A stretch of 64,000 nucleotides of DNA from Coenobita brevimanus (lineage: Eukaryota; Arthropoda; Malacostraca; Decapoda; Coenobitidae), in assembly GCA_032717465.1 (NCBI GenBank), contig CM064691.1, forward strand, positions 2,737,315 through 2,801,314, given 5' to 3'. Every line of letters begins with the position of its first letter. Within the stretch, counting starts at the first letter, position 1. The notes under the pieces were generated by a model. The model ran no database searches and was not told the origin of the DNA. It saw only the letters and a list, made by a program, of their open reading frames with translations. Made by a program: the position numbers and the translations under genes. Positions 1-12,119 of this stretch are shown here, piece after piece.

Positions 1-6
1 TATATG

Positions 7-24
7 CTGAATAAAATCGTCTGG
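7..24 (-). repeat. Pal-1/Sat-111 core, partial copy at window edge
   Basis: The first bases contain CTGAATAAAATCGTCTGG, the reverse complement of the core shared by the Pal-1 hairpin and the Sat-111 repeat. The rest of this copy probably lies before the window. Confidence 0.7.
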
Positions 25-144
25 TTAAAAACTAGTAATTGGTGTTCTCGGCTTGTTTTAGGTAGTCAGGTCTTTCCCATCCAGTCTCACCCAGTCCAAT
101 TAACTCTTTGAATCCATAGTCTACCTAATTTAATCTCGCAATCT

Positions 145-259
145 CCAGACGATTTTATTCAGCTTAGGGGAGACTTTTTAAACTTCAAAGGTGAGATATC
201 GCCACCATTACCACTCTCGCCAATGTATATCCTCCCTTGGTTGAATAGAATCACCTGGA
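145..259. mobile_element. Pal-1 hairpin repeat (MITE-like), full copy
   Basis: The left arm begins CCAGACGATTTTATTCAGCT and the right arm ends GTTGAATAGAATCACCTGG, an imperfect inverted repeat of the left arm. The interior follows the family pattern: a run of T, then an AACTTnnAnGG-like segment, GATATCGCC, ATTACC and CACTnnGC. About 115 bp and no coding capacity. It resembles a short non-autonomous inverted-repeat element, but no target-site duplication was identified. Confidence 0.7.
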
Positions 260-299
260 GACAGAGGAAAAAAGGTAAAGAAAGAAAATACGTAACCTG

Positions 300-430
300 A
301 CTGAAGGGGATACTTTAGGTTGTTTCAGGTCAGCTATTTAGGGACGAGTCATGCCCTTCATAGTCATTCTGGTTCAGCTAAGGTCAATTCGGGTCAGCTA
401 ATGGTAGTTTAGAGGTAGTTAGGTCAGCTC
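300..430. repeat. degenerate GGTCAGCTA minisatellite
   Basis: Imperfect reiterations of TTnnGGTCAGCTAnnT and related 15-20 bp words (for example CAGGTCAGCTATTT, GTTCAGCTAAGGTCAATTCG, GGGTCAGCTAATGG). They resemble the AGCTTAGGTCCAGTTATACC array at 1012, so the two may be diverged forms of one minisatellite. Confidence 0.5.
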
Positions 431-605
431 TGGAACTTTCTCCCTCTTTCTGTATTTCGCATTTCCTATAAAGCAGTGTGTCCAGGCATCTCGAAATGAA
501 CGGATCTTGAATTTGGCTCTCTCTTTTTTTTTTTTTTTTTTTTTTTGAAGGAAAGGTTTCCGGGTTCCTGGCCTTTGGTTCCTTCTTCCTTGCATTAAAA
601 AAAAA
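421..605 (+). mobile_element. 3' end of jockey/CR1-like non-LTR retrotransposon, 5'-truncated
   Basis: This sequence matches, in opposite orientation, the end of the reverse transcriptase element at 27958-30405. It has the same GGTCAGCTCTGGAACT, GTGTCCAGGCATCTC, GGATCTTGAATTTGGCTCTCT and GGCCTTTGGTTCCTTCTTCCT blocks, and ends in a short A-run near 597-605. The last coding residues and the 3' untranslated tail are present. A 23-bp T-run at 524-546 sits inside the tail and is absent from the other copy. Confidence 0.8.
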
Positions 606-609
606 TTAC

Positions 610-862
610 ATCCAGTTATAATAGGTCTAGTGAGGAGAGACTGAGTAGGAGAGCGTGGGTGAACTGGAAGGAGGGGGGGAGAAGGGGGAGACCTAAAGGA
701 GATGGAGGGAAGGGCTGGTGAGGTATATGAGTAAGGGATGTGTGAGCTGGAAAGAGAAGGCAGGTTGATGGAGGAGGGCTGAATGAAATGAAGGCGATTT
801 GTTTGTGGCCACACTTTCTGGGATTAAAGCATCTAGCGACAGACAGACAGACAGACAAATAG
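610..862 (+). mobile_element. RTE-type retrotransposon 3' end (copy a)
   Basis: This is the 3' terminal segment of the RTE family seen best at 14055-14550. It has a GAGATGGAGGGA block, GTATATGAGTAAGG, GTGTGAGCTGG, and the conserved end GCGATTTGTTTGTGGCCACnnTnnnnGGGATTnnnGCnTCTnGC. It runs directly into a GACA/GATA microsatellite. RTE-clade elements typically end in short tandem repeats rather than poly(A). The fragment is frameshifted and non-coding. Confidence 0.75.
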
Positions 863-993
863 ATAAACAGACAGGTGGATAGGAAAATAAATAAAGACAG
901 ACGGATGGATAGATAGATTAACAGATAAAGACAGATAGATGGATAGATAGATAGATAGATAGAGAGATAGGTAGATAGATAGATAGATCGAAA
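840..993. repeat. (GACA)n/(GATA)n microsatellite, tail of RTE copy a
   Basis: Imperfect GACA then GATA tetranucleotides follow immediately after the RTE 3' end, consistent with expansion of the element's own 3' tail. Confidence 0.85.
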
Positions 994-1011
994 GACAAAC
1001 AGCTTAGGTTC

Positions 1012-1123
1012 AATTATACCAGCTTAGGTAGAGTTATACCAGCTTAGGTCCCGTTATACCAGCTTAGGTCCCATTATACCAGCTTAGGTCCAGTTATACC
1101 AGCTTAGGTCCAGTTATACCAGA
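1012..1123. repeat. 20-bp minisatellite, unit AGCTTAGGTCCAGTTATACC
   Basis: About 5.5 head-to-tail copies of a 20-bp unit. Differences are confined to the GTCCAG part (for example GTAGAG, GTCCCG, GTCCCA). Confidence 0.9.
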
Positions 1124-1130
1124 AAACCAC

Positions 1131-1560
1131 ACGTCCACTCAGGCAATTTGTGGTCCATCTAGGCAACTTTAGATCCAACCAGGCAACTTTAGGACCATCC
1201 AGGCAACTTTAGGACCATTCAGGCAACTTTAGGATCATCCAGGCAACTTTAGGACCATCCAGGCAACTTTAGGACCATTCGGGCAACTTTAGGACCATTC
1301 AGACAACCCATTCAGGCAACTTTAGGACCATTTAGGCAAATTTAGGACCATTTAGGTAACTTTAGGTCCATTTAGGCAACTTTAGGTCCATTTAGGATTT
1401 TAGGTCCATTTAGGCAACTTTAGGTCTATTTAGGCAATTTTAGGTCCATTTAGGCAACTTTAGGTCCATTTAGGCAACTTTAGGACCATTCAGGCAACTT
1501 TAGATCCATTTACATTCCTTCAGTCAGTTTAGCTTCATTCTAATCAGTCTAGATACCTTC
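1131..1560. repeat. 20-bp minisatellite, unit AGGCAACTTTAGGACCATCC
   Basis: About 20 imperfect head-to-tail copies of AGGCAACTTTAGGnCCATTn, with drift from GGACCATCC forms on the left to GGTCCATTT forms in the middle and decay after 1500. The unit is related to the TTTAGGTCCA words in the array at 7440-8100. Higher similarity between neighbours than between ends suggests local expansion. Confidence 0.9.
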
Positions 1561-1650
1561 AGCCACGTTCAGACCTGAGAAGATTCAGTCGACCCTATTT
1601 GTCCTTTAATTACTATGACGGGGTTTCCTTTCTAATTTTTCCTACCCCCA

Positions 1651-1735
1651 CACGATTACATTCAGCTCTGAGGAGGCTTTTTGAACTGGTGGGGGTAAAT
1701 ATCAGCTCCAGTACCCTCCTCACTACGATTTGTTC
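1651..1735. repeat. Pal-1 hairpin repeat, degraded copy
   Basis: Matches the family interior: CGATTACATTCAGCTCTGAGGAGGCTTTTTGAACTGG, then a GGTAAATATC and CCTCCTCACTACGA block. The right arm is lost. Confidence 0.55.
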
Positions 1736-1929
1736 GTCCTAAGTTGCATTTAACAGTTTGGAGGTAATACAGATATAGCACTCGTAAAAAATGAGCCACT
1801 GACTTAAACTGGGTAAACATGGATAATATCCGACCCTTTATGGTCACTTAAAGTTTATAAAATGTACTTAGGGTCATTATGGCGTGTGCCTAAAATCAAG
1901 CCGATGAGTGCATTGGTTTTCAGGGTACG

Positions 1930-1931
<2 letters not shown>

Positions 1932-1996
<65 letters not shown>
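1932..1996. repeat. (CA)n microsatellite
   Basis: About 32 uninterrupted CA units. Confidence 0.98.
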
Positions 1997-1997
<1 letters not shown>

Positions 1998-2618
1998 TAT
2001 ATACACCGTATATATGCACAAGTATATCTATATATGGTAAAAAACCGTTGTGTAACATACCTTTGCACCCGATGCAATCCAGCAATAGAAATGAAACAAG
2101 TGCTCGTGGGTCCTTCGGGCCCCTCGCACTTGCTCCGGCGCAGGGCTCTCGCGCTGGCACTCGATTTCTCGTGCTTCACACTTGTTTCCTCGTGCTTCTC
2201 ACTCGTTTCCTCGCACTTCGCGCGCACGTTGCGATCATTTCAGGTAATCCGAGTCACGTTTATGTGCTGTTCTAGTGTAACGTTGTCACTTGGATTTTTT
2301 GCAGCTAACCAACTGATCGTGTTATTTGCAGCTGCGGGAATGGAACCCAAGTTGTCTGCACGCAAGTCCGAAATACACACACAAACACACGGCTACTGTT
2401 ATAGTATATTTTAGTTGTAGCTATGGGCAAAAAATTCTATGGAGATCCTATGCCTGGCGCCGGGAGCAGCGTTTTTTTGATCAAAATGTGATCGCTCATT
2501 AAATATAGTAAAAGTTTTTCAATCGTGATGGGACCAAGTTTTTTCATATCAGCGATTTTTTTCCGATTTTTGTGCCAATTTTGGTGCGATTTGAATGTGT
2601 AGTTTCGGCTGCCCAAAA
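1997..2618. other. no gene seen; short degenerate repeats
   Basis: No supported coding exon. A CTCGTGCTTCnCACTnGTTTC word repeats about three times around 2165-2222. The segment after the minor CA tract near 2378-2391 (ACACGGCTACTGTTATAGTATATT) reappears after the next (CA)n tract at 2804-2828, so CA tract plus flank were duplicated together. Confidence 0.5.
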
Positions 2619-4384
<1,766 letters not shown>

Positions 4385-4530
4385 AATTGCTGTCTCTACA
4401 TTTTTCCCCTAGCACTTCTTCGTGACTAGCGTCATATTCCAGTGTTATTCTATTGCTACAACTCAACATTGGAGGTGAAGAGATCATTTTAGGCCAAGTT
4501 AGAGTATAGTAGGTATAATATTTTCTTTCC
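4385..4530. repeat. Pal-3 repeat, one arm
   Basis: Contains the Pal-3 arm TAGCACTTCTTCGTGACTAGCGTCATATTCCAGTG, then TTATTCTATTGCTACAACTCAACATTGGAGGTGAAGAGATCATTTTAGGCCAAGTTAGAG. Only one half of the palindrome is present. Confidence 0.7.
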
Positions 4531-4599
4531 ATACTGGCAGTCCCTCAGTGACTTTGACCCCTCTGACCTGCGGCAAAATAGTGGTCTTGGGGCCACACA

Positions 4600-4655
4600 C
4601 TGGTTAGCTTCCCAGATGTCGTAACACTTCCTCCTTGGCTATTTATTTTGTCTTC
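4600..4655. repeat. Pal-2 repeat, one arm
   Basis: GTCGTAACACTTCCTCCTTGGCTATTTATTTTGTC matches the Pal-2 arm (CGCAACACTTCTTCCTCAGCGATTTATTTTGCA). Confidence 0.6.
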
Positions 4656-4754
4656 TGTACTTCTATTCCCCTGTATGGTGGTGATGAAAACTCTACGTAG
4701 AAAATGATATACTAGGCTATATCAGGGAGTAATGTGCAAACTCGGTAAGCAAGA

Positions 4755-4797
4755 CAGATAGATAGATAGATAGAGAGACAGATAGATTAAACTAGAG

Positions 4798-4876
<79 letters not shown>
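4755..4876. repeat. (GATA)n(GA)n compound microsatellite
   Basis: Two blocks of GATA repeats run into about 20 GA units. Confidence 0.97.
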
Positions 4877-4878
<2 letters not shown>

Positions 4879-5221
4879 TGACCCTAAGAACCAAGTCACA
4901 TTTCCGCTTGACTTCGACCTCCATTAATCAACCCCGGGTATGCTGAAATCCTGCTGTCATAACGCTAACTTTTCTCCGTACTCGGGGGAAGGACGCTTTT
5001 TGCTGACAGTCCGCCCTTGACTCTCCATTCCATCCCATACCAGTGCAAATAAAGTCACCCCCAGCCACCCCCTCAAAATAAATAAATAAATAAATAAATA
5101 GAAATAAAAGCAAAATTGTATAGGTGAAAAATTATATACTTCTTAAAAGGCCCCGTAAAAGAATTGGCTCTCAATCTCTCCACTACAGTTCTGATTTTTA
5201 AAAGTTTATTATCGTTAACTT

Positions 5222-5330
5222 TTAGACGATTCTGTTTAGCCTGGGAAATATTTTTTGTACTGAGAGGGTAAATGAAAACAGTATCTAACGCCCTAGTTCG
5301 AAAAGTCTCTCCTAGGCTGGATAAATGCCA
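5222..5330. repeat. Pal-1 hairpin repeat, diverged copy
   Basis: Left arm TAGACGATTCTGTTTAGCCTGGG, central GTACTGAGAGGGTAAATG, right part TCTCTCCTAGGCTGGATAAATG. Both arms are recognisable but diverged. Confidence 0.55.
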
Positions 5331-6490
5331 CTTAAAATAGGGAGAATCCAGTGAGAAGTACGTTGATCAGAGGAGCTGGTTGAAAAATAACAGATTAGTA
5401 TAAGGTTACAGTGGGAGTCTAATGTTGAGAGTTTTGCCAGCTGTGATAAGCAATGAAAGAGGAAAAAAATGAATGTACTATATAAGTTTAAAGAGTACAG
5501 GGCCAGAGTTAAATTTACCACGAAAGGGGTCATGTTCGATTACCGTAAATAGTACAATGGCATCATAAAAAGGGAAAAAGTACATGCAGATCGAATGCTT
5601 AAGGGAGAAAAGAGCGTTAGTGGAAGCATAATGAAGAGCGCCACCCTGACCTTGATCTGTGGGAGGGAAATGCTCGCCTCACCATGATTAGCAAGCGGGT
5701 CACAGATGAAAGCAAAAAGGCAGAAAAAAATAACCCGTCCAGCCAGAGCCCCACCACCTGCGTAGACCAACTCCTTTCAACATTGGGCAGTATTCTCGCT
5801 GGTTTAATGTCGCAACACCTCATCCCCGACCAAAAATCTTTCTTATTATGCCTAATATTTTCCGGTATGTAATTTCTTTCGTTTTATTAATATCGCTACT
5901 CTATAGTGAACTGCATTCTCGTTGCCTTATGAGGTTTCGCAACACTTTTTACCCAGTGATTTACTTTATTTGTTACTCCTTATGCAGGCTGTTAACTTCC
6001 TACGCCATAGAGTGGAGATTTATTGTATTTCCTCAGTTCCTTTCTTTCTTCCTTCTTCATTCTCTCCTCCAAACATTTCAATCTGATGTTTTTTTTCTTT
6101 ACCAATTTTCTTTAAATTTGTTACAATTATTCCTTGGGCAGATATTTCCAGACACTTTTTTTTTTATTTTTTTATTTTTTATTTAGCCTTCTTGATGGAA
6201 TTTATATGCTTAGAGGTAAGACCATACAAACTCACTAATTTGGGGAGCCTATGAGTATGTTCTTGTATGTTTATGAATCAGATTATTATTATTATTGTAC
6301 TATGGCTGTGTGGAGACCAGCTTGCATTCCCTTGAGTATGATGGCAGTATAAGGACAGTATATGTGGTCCTACCCAAAGTAGTGACACGGATTCAACTCT
6401 TTAGCTGGTGTGTCCGAACTGTTAATTTTATTTTGTTGAAATTTTTGCGATATTACTAAGCGAACGCCACGGCAATCAGTGAGGCTGGAA
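5331..6490. other. no gene seen; AT-rich sequence
   Basis: Open frames here (for example the hydrophobic + frame at about 5848-6186) are explained by T-rich composition. They lack splice or promoter context and are not called. Confidence 0.4.
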
Positions 6491-6572
6491 TGTCTATCTA
6501 TCTATTGCCAGACGCCTTAATCCCGTAAGAGGTGGCCACAAACAAAGCTCCTCCATGTCGCTGGAATGTGTC
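6491..6572 (-). mobile_element. RTE-type retrotransposon 3' end (copy c, short)
   Basis: ATCTATCTATTGCCAGACGCCTTAATCCCGTAAGAGGTGGCCACAAACAAA is the reverse complement of the RTE 3' terminus with a short GATA tail. Only about 80 bp remain. Confidence 0.75.
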
Positions 6573-6758
6573 AAGCTGATTATTTTGGCAGATATCTCAG
6601 AACATTGCATTTATTTCCAACTAACACCAGACGATATTATTTAGATCAGAAAAACGCGTCCCAGCCAAAGGAAGAAAATCAATCCACTCTTCTCAACATG
6701 AGGGGAAAACTAAATCCTTTCAGTCCATATAAGTCATTTTGATTTTGTTCCTGTTGCT

Positions 6759-6850
6759 CCGAGACGATTTTATTCAGTCTAGGAACACACCCTGCTACTT
6801 GAGGGGTTAGTGGAGGCGAGATCTAAATTGTCCAGTTAGAATTTTCTCTC
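6759..6850. repeat. Pal-1 hairpin repeat, left half
   Basis: GAGACGATTTTATTCAGTCTAGGAACACACC..CTACTTGAGGGGTTAGTGGAGG gives the left arm and the first interior block. The right arm is not found. Confidence 0.65.
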
Positions 6851-6915
6851 AGGCTTAGAAATGTGTGTAGAAATAAAGTGACACATACATCATCACTCAG
6901 AAAAGGTTAAAACAC

Positions 6916-6994
6916 ACGCGCGCTCACACACACACACACACACACACACACCGAAAAGTTAAGCAAATAATTGGCTTTTGGAAATCACTCTACA

Positions 6995-7038
<44 letters not shown>

Positions 7039-7074
7039 GAAAAGTTAAGCAAAAAATTGGCTTTTGGAATTCAC

Positions 7075-7121
<47 letters not shown>

Positions 7122-7130
7122 ACCAGATGA
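6916..7130. repeat. (CA)n with an amplified 50-bp flank
   Basis: Three CA tracts (about 6926-6951, 6992-7037, 7077-7126) are separated by two near-identical copies of an ACCGAAAAGTTAAGCAAAnAATTGGCTTTTGGAAnTCACT spacer. CA tract plus spacer therefore duplicated as one higher-order unit. Confidence 0.9.
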
Positions 7131-7186
7131 ACTTGGTCAGCAGAGAGAAAGGCAAAGAAAGGCCAACAAACACTTAGACTCGACAT

Positions 7187-7194
7187 AACAATAA

Positions 7195-7251
<57 letters not shown>

Positions 7252-7273
7252 TAATAATAACAATAATAATAAA
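7187..7273. repeat. (AAT)n microsatellite
   Basis: About 28 AAT units with three interruptions. Confidence 0.97.
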
Positions 7274-7439
7274 CATAGCGGATAATATAACAAGCCCTCT
7301 GGTCAATCGCCTACCTGCGTCGGACCGGCATTATCGCCACAAGAACACCTGTCTACCTGGCCAATGGCTGTTCTCCGTGAATTAATTTGCAACATATTAA
7401 CCTATTGCTTCGTTCAGGCCGCTTGGGAACTGATGAATC

Positions 7440-8105
7440 GATTTATTTAGGTCATCTCACCCATTTTTAGGTCCAGTCAGAAAAATCAGAGTTTATTTTT
7501 GTCACTTCGGGTGTAGTTAGGTTTATTTTGGTCCGTAAAGGTCTTGGACAATCAGAGCCACTCGCACCACTCTTAATTTAGACGTCTTCAGAACAGGTTG
7601 GAGTCAGAGCGGCCCAGAGAGATATCAGTTAGTTCAGTACAGGTCTAATTATGTCTACTATAATTCATCATTGTTACTTCATGTCTAATTAGTCCTACTT
7701 TAGCCTCATTGGGTTATTTCGGGGTAGTTTGGATCAGTTGGAGTCCACTTAAATCTATTTAGGTCCAATTTAGTTTATTCAAAGCCAGTTCACGTCATTA
7801 TCGTCCATTTAGGTCCCTAATATCCACACAGGCTCAGTTAGGGTAGTTCAAAGACCGACACATGCTCAGTCAGGGTAGTTCAAAGACCGTCCAGTCCAGT
7901 TGTTGCCATTCATGTCCTTCACAGCCCAGTGAGCCCAATCAGAGTAATTCAGTTGACACCCATCCAGGTTTTGTAGTTCACTGTAATAATTATCAGGTTC
8001 AGCTAAGGCATTTCAGGGCCACATCAGCTTGGGTCCTTCAGAAGCGCAGAGGGTCAGTTTGCGTCAGTGTAGATCAGTTTAGGTCATGCCTGAGAATGTG
8101 ATCCC
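7440..8105. repeat. degenerate TTTAGGTCCA / GGTCAGTT minisatellite
   Basis: Throughout this stretch, words such as TTTAGGTCC, TTAGGTCAT, AATCAGAGT, GGGTAGTTCAAAGACCG and CAGTTTAGGTC recur at roughly 10-20 bp spacing. A 30-bp segment, CTCAGTnAGGGTAGTTCAAAGACCG, is repeated exactly around 7831 and 7863. It reads as an old decayed relative of the arrays at 1012-1560. The small open frame inside (7862-8101) is a by-product. Confidence 0.6.
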
Positions 8106-8170
8106 CCAGTTCAACCCTGCTGATGCTAGAGGTTTTGAGACATGACACATCCAACCTTCTGTGTGCCTCC

Positions 8171-8174
<4 letters not shown>

Positions 8175-8203
<29 letters not shown>
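8175..8203. repeat. poly(T) run of 29
   Basis: An uninterrupted 29-bp T-run. It may be the A-tail of a minus-strand retroposed sequence, but no recognisable element adjoins it. Confidence 0.9.
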
Positions 8204-8329
8204 GTAGCTCCATCATATAGACTGAGATCACTACAGGTCATTTTAGGTCATGGTTATGGCATGTTCGAAAAACCCTGTCAGTGTATTGGCTTTGGCTTAT
8301 GTCGAATCAAGTCACTCGGGACTGGTGGA

Positions 8330-9120
8330 GCGTAAGATGACAGGGTGCAATGGTCCTAGATGGCGGAGGGGGATGGACCATGGCGGGGAAGTACACCCTG
8401 TGAATATGAGTAGGTCGGTTGACAGGAAAGGCACTATGAGATTTACATCAGAGCAAAAATGGGTGTGCTGGGTGAAAGAGTGTGGGATGTGCTGCGATGG
8501 TGCGGGACAGCAAATATAGATGTAGGTAGGCTGATAAGATAGAAACCAAAGGTGGCGGGTGAAAAATAGGTGGGAAGGGCGAAATGGAGTAGAAGGTGTA
8601 GGTCAGAGTGGTGGTGGGTGGTAGGAGAGGGAGGGGCGAAAACATCCTATGAAGGTAAACACTGTATCGAGGGTGGCAATGGCGATGGGGAAGTGTAAAT
8701 CAAAGAGTTTGGTTACAAGTTCGGTGTGCTGGGGTGGGAAATGGTAAGGCTGGTATGGGAAAGACGGCATGGGATGATGATGGGTGCTGCGAAGGGGAGG
8801 GACGGTTAGTGCGTCGCATAAAGATGGGCGATACAGCGTAGGCAGAAAGGGTGTGGTGGCGAAAGTTTAATTTAAAGTTTTCTTCATGCAAAAAAGCGAC
8901 AGCAAGACCAACAAGAAGAAAGTGGGCGCGCGTCACTTTCATATACCTAGCGTATCACGACGAGGGGGAAAAAAAGTGGGGCAAATGAACAGAATGGGTA
9001 TCAACGAGCGACCTTGTGGGAGTGCCAATGCAGCATTGCCAAGGGTGGAAGGGCAAGAAGGCAGCAGCGTTACCAAGTACGTATTCTCTTACGTTAGCAT
9101 TCTCTTGGTCAGATGAATCC
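8330..9120. other. G-rich stretch, nature unknown
   Basis: The + strand is rich in G with GGTGGCGG, GTGGTGGGTGGTAGG and GATGATGGGTGC words. It resembles the small G-rich segment near 3150-3340. The composition produces spurious proline-rich minus-strand frames. No domain, promoter or RNA gene is recognised. Confidence 0.35.
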
Positions 9121-9127
9121 GCTATCG

Positions 9128-9262
9128 CCAGACGATTTTACTCAGCTAAGGGTAACTAATAGAACCAAAGATTGTCAATATTGTCAAGGTTAAAAATATT
9201 TTGTTTTGGGTAACCCTAGTATTCTATTTCAGGTAACGCCAGACGATTTTATTCAGCTGATC
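9128..9262 (-). repeat. Sat-111, one complete monomer plus the next core
   Basis: CCAGACGATTTTA..CTCAGCT starts at about 9128 and the next CCAGACGATTTTATTCAGCT starts 111 bp later, near 9239. Between them are the family words TTGTCAAGG, CCCTAGTATTCTATTTCAGGTAACG. Confidence 0.75.
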
Positions 9263-9399
9263 GTGAGTCCTAAAAGCGTGAGAGGAAGGAGTAAAAAATC
9301 AAGTTATTTAGTTAAGAAAGAGATGCAATAATTTGGTGAGTTTTTTTTGTCTTTTTGCAACTAATTCCCAGTAGCTTAAGGGCAGAAAAAGACAAGAGT

Positions 9400-9520
9400 A
9401 CATCCTCATCATAGCACTTCTTCGCGACTAGCATCATATTCTGGTGTTAATCTTGCTACAGCTCAGTACTGAAGATGGAGAGTTGGCAGTTTTAGGTCAT
9501 GTTGAAGTGGACGGAATATA
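9400..9520. repeat. Pal-3 repeat, one arm
   Basis: TAGCACTTCTTCGCGACTAGCATCATATTCTGGTGTTAATCTTGCTACAGCTCAGTACTGAAGATGGAGAG, then GGCAGTTTTAGGTCATGTTGAAGTGGA. Confidence 0.75.
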
Positions 9521-9873
9521 CAAAGCCTGTGAACTCCATCAGGCCGAAGGTGTCATTTTTATTTATATATTGTTGCAACTATATGATCGTAGACAATAAA
9601 CGCAATTAGTTAGAGAATAATTAAATATCCGTATCTTTTATCACTTAATTTCGAAAAGAGTATATCCTAAGTCTGAAAATTGCAAGGAAAAAATCATGGT
9701 CCATCGTCAGGGTGAAATGGTGAATCTCTTAGTTATATTCTTATTTATTTTTTCACTTATTTGTTTAGTTTAAGCTCAGCATAAAGAGAGATGGCAATTT
9801 TCTAGACGGGGATCAGAAAGCGTATTTAGCCTCTGCACAGGACGACGTATTGCTTATTATTTTTATTGTTATT

Positions 9874-9940
9874 TCCAGACGATTTCATTCAGTTCTGGAA
9901 ACATTTTGGAACTTGAGGCGTTAGATATATGATTCAGTAG
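9874..9940. repeat. Pal-1 hairpin repeat, left half
   Basis: CCAGACGATTTCATTCAGTTCTGGAAACATTTTGGAACTTGAGGCGTTAGATAT matches the family left half. Confidence 0.65.
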
Positions 9941-10073
9941 CTCTCTCAGCACAAAAGGTCTTCACTCGCTTCGGTACTCACAATATAAATCGTCTGTTCG
10001 GTATCCAGAATATGAATAACTCTCTGCAGTAGACTTGGATTTGTTATTCAGCCTTTATCACAGTACTTTATTT

Positions 10074-10302
10074 CGTCTATCTATCCATTGCCAGACGCCT
10101 CAATCCCGTAAGCGGTGGCCACAAACAAATCGCCTCCATGTCGCCCTGTCCCCCACAATTTCACTGCCTTCCCCCAGCTCACAGACACCCTCTCTCATAT
10201 ACCTCTCCTCTCCATCCCTCCATCTCATCCTAGGCCTCCCCCTCCCTCTCCTCTCCTCCACCTCACTCACATATACTCTCCTCGTTAGTCTCTCGCTCAG
10301 GT
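10074..10302 (-). pseudogene. RTE-type retrotransposon 3' end with intact C-terminal coding tail (copy d)
   Basis: On the minus strand this reads as the last ~65 residues of an RTE-type polyprotein. It begins at the ERLTRRVYVSEVEERRGRGR segment, continues through RPRMRWRDGEERYMREG, and ends at RFVCGHRLRD followed by a stop near 10100. A very short 3' tail (GGCGTCTGGCAATGGATAGATAG) follows. The upstream part is missing, as expected for a 5'-truncated retrotransposon copy. The basic RRGRGRPRMRW segment is typical of the C-terminus of RTE-related reverse transcriptases (family knowledge). It is not a host gene. Confidence 0.8.
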
Positions 10303-10352
10303 AAAGAAAATTCAAGGATTCCAGAGGTTTCACACTGGAGTTTTCTACCCTT

Positions 10353-10375
10353 TGTGTGTGTGTGTGTGTGTGTGT

Positions 10376-10422
<47 letters not shown>

Positions 10423-10424
10423 TG

Positions 10425-10459
<35 letters not shown>
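10353..10459. repeat. (GT)n(GA)n..(GT)n compound microsatellite
   Basis: GT 10353-10376, GA 10379-10419, GT 10429-10459. The GT-then-GA order recurs at 11448-11594 and 62484-62631. Confidence 0.95.
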
Positions 10460-10464
<5 letters not shown>

Positions 10465-10512
10465 GGTTAAGGTGAGAGGCAAAGGGGTCGTCTCTTAATT
10501 ACCTTTGAAGAT

Positions 10513-10690
10513 TTCTAAACACCTCTTACATGGCGACTTATTCTAACCATCACATCTCCATAACTTCTTGCTGTTATTGATGCAAACCACTGTTGATAAT
10601 AAATAAATAAATAAATAAATTGGACACAAAAATATGTTAAGGTATAATAAGCAGAATAAATCGCTTAGGAAAAGGTGTTGCGGGGGCTCA
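10513..10690. mobile_element. Pal-2 hairpin repeat, full copy
   Basis: Left arm TTCTAAACACCTCTTACATGGCGACTTATT and right arm AATAAATCGCTTAGGAAAAGGTGTTGCGG are an imperfect inverted repeat around a ~110 bp interior that includes an (AAAT)5 run. MITE-like and non-coding. Confidence 0.65.
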
Positions 10691-10764
10691 AGGTGGTGTG
10701 GGTGGAGGGCGGGGTGGTCAGGGCAAGCTTAACCACGCCCGCTCCTTGCTCACTATCTCTAAAT

Positions 10765-11160
10765 TATACCTCTCTCTCTCTCTCTCTCTCTTGTACACCT
10801 TCACATGTACACCCTTCTATGTACACACACACATCTACTCTTCCATGTACACCTTTCCATACGCAACCTTCCATGTACACACTTCCAGCCTCTCACGTAC
10901 TCTCCACGTACACCTTTCCATGTACACCTTTCCATGTACACCCATGTATACCCTTCCATGTACACCCTCTCATGTACATCCTTTCATGTACACCCCTCCA
11001 TGCACACCCTTCCATGTACACTCTCATGTACACCCTTCCATGTACATCCTTCCATGTACACCTTCCCATGTACACCCTCCCATGTACACTCTCCCATGTA
11101 CACTCTCCCATGTACACCCATGTACACCCTCTCCATGTACACACACCCATGTACACCATT
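10765..11160. repeat. (CT)n and 12-15 bp CATGTACACCCTTC minisatellite
   Basis: A short CT run is followed by about 28 copies of CCATGTACACCnTnn with unit lengths of 11-15 bp. Because the unit length varies, every frame yields Cys/His/Met/Tyr-rich pseudo-proteins, none of which is a gene. Confidence 0.93.
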
Positions 11161-11199
11161 AAACCAAACACTGACCTGAAATGCCTGGTGTGTGTTGCA

Positions 11200-12052
<853 letters not shown>

Positions 12053-12063
12053 TCCACAAACTA

Positions 12064-12089
12064 TTCCTAACCCTAACCTAACCTTGCCT
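12064..12089. repeat. short CCTAA-type telomere-like words
   Basis: CCTAACCCTAACCTAACCTTGCC contains two or three CCTAA units, the arthropod telomere motif in reverse complement. It is too short and impure to call a telomere and merges into CTAC/TACC sequence. Confidence 0.4.
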
Positions 12090-12119
12090 ATCTTCACCTT
12101 AACTACTTACCACGGATCT

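Noticed and set aside
1131..1560. Possible CRISPR array
   Set aside because: Repeats are contiguous 20-bp minisatellite units without unique spacers, and the window is eukaryotic.
12064..12089. Telomere
   Set aside because: Only two or three CCTAA units; likewise the TTAGG-like words at 54565-54775 and in the 7440-8105 array are too impure.
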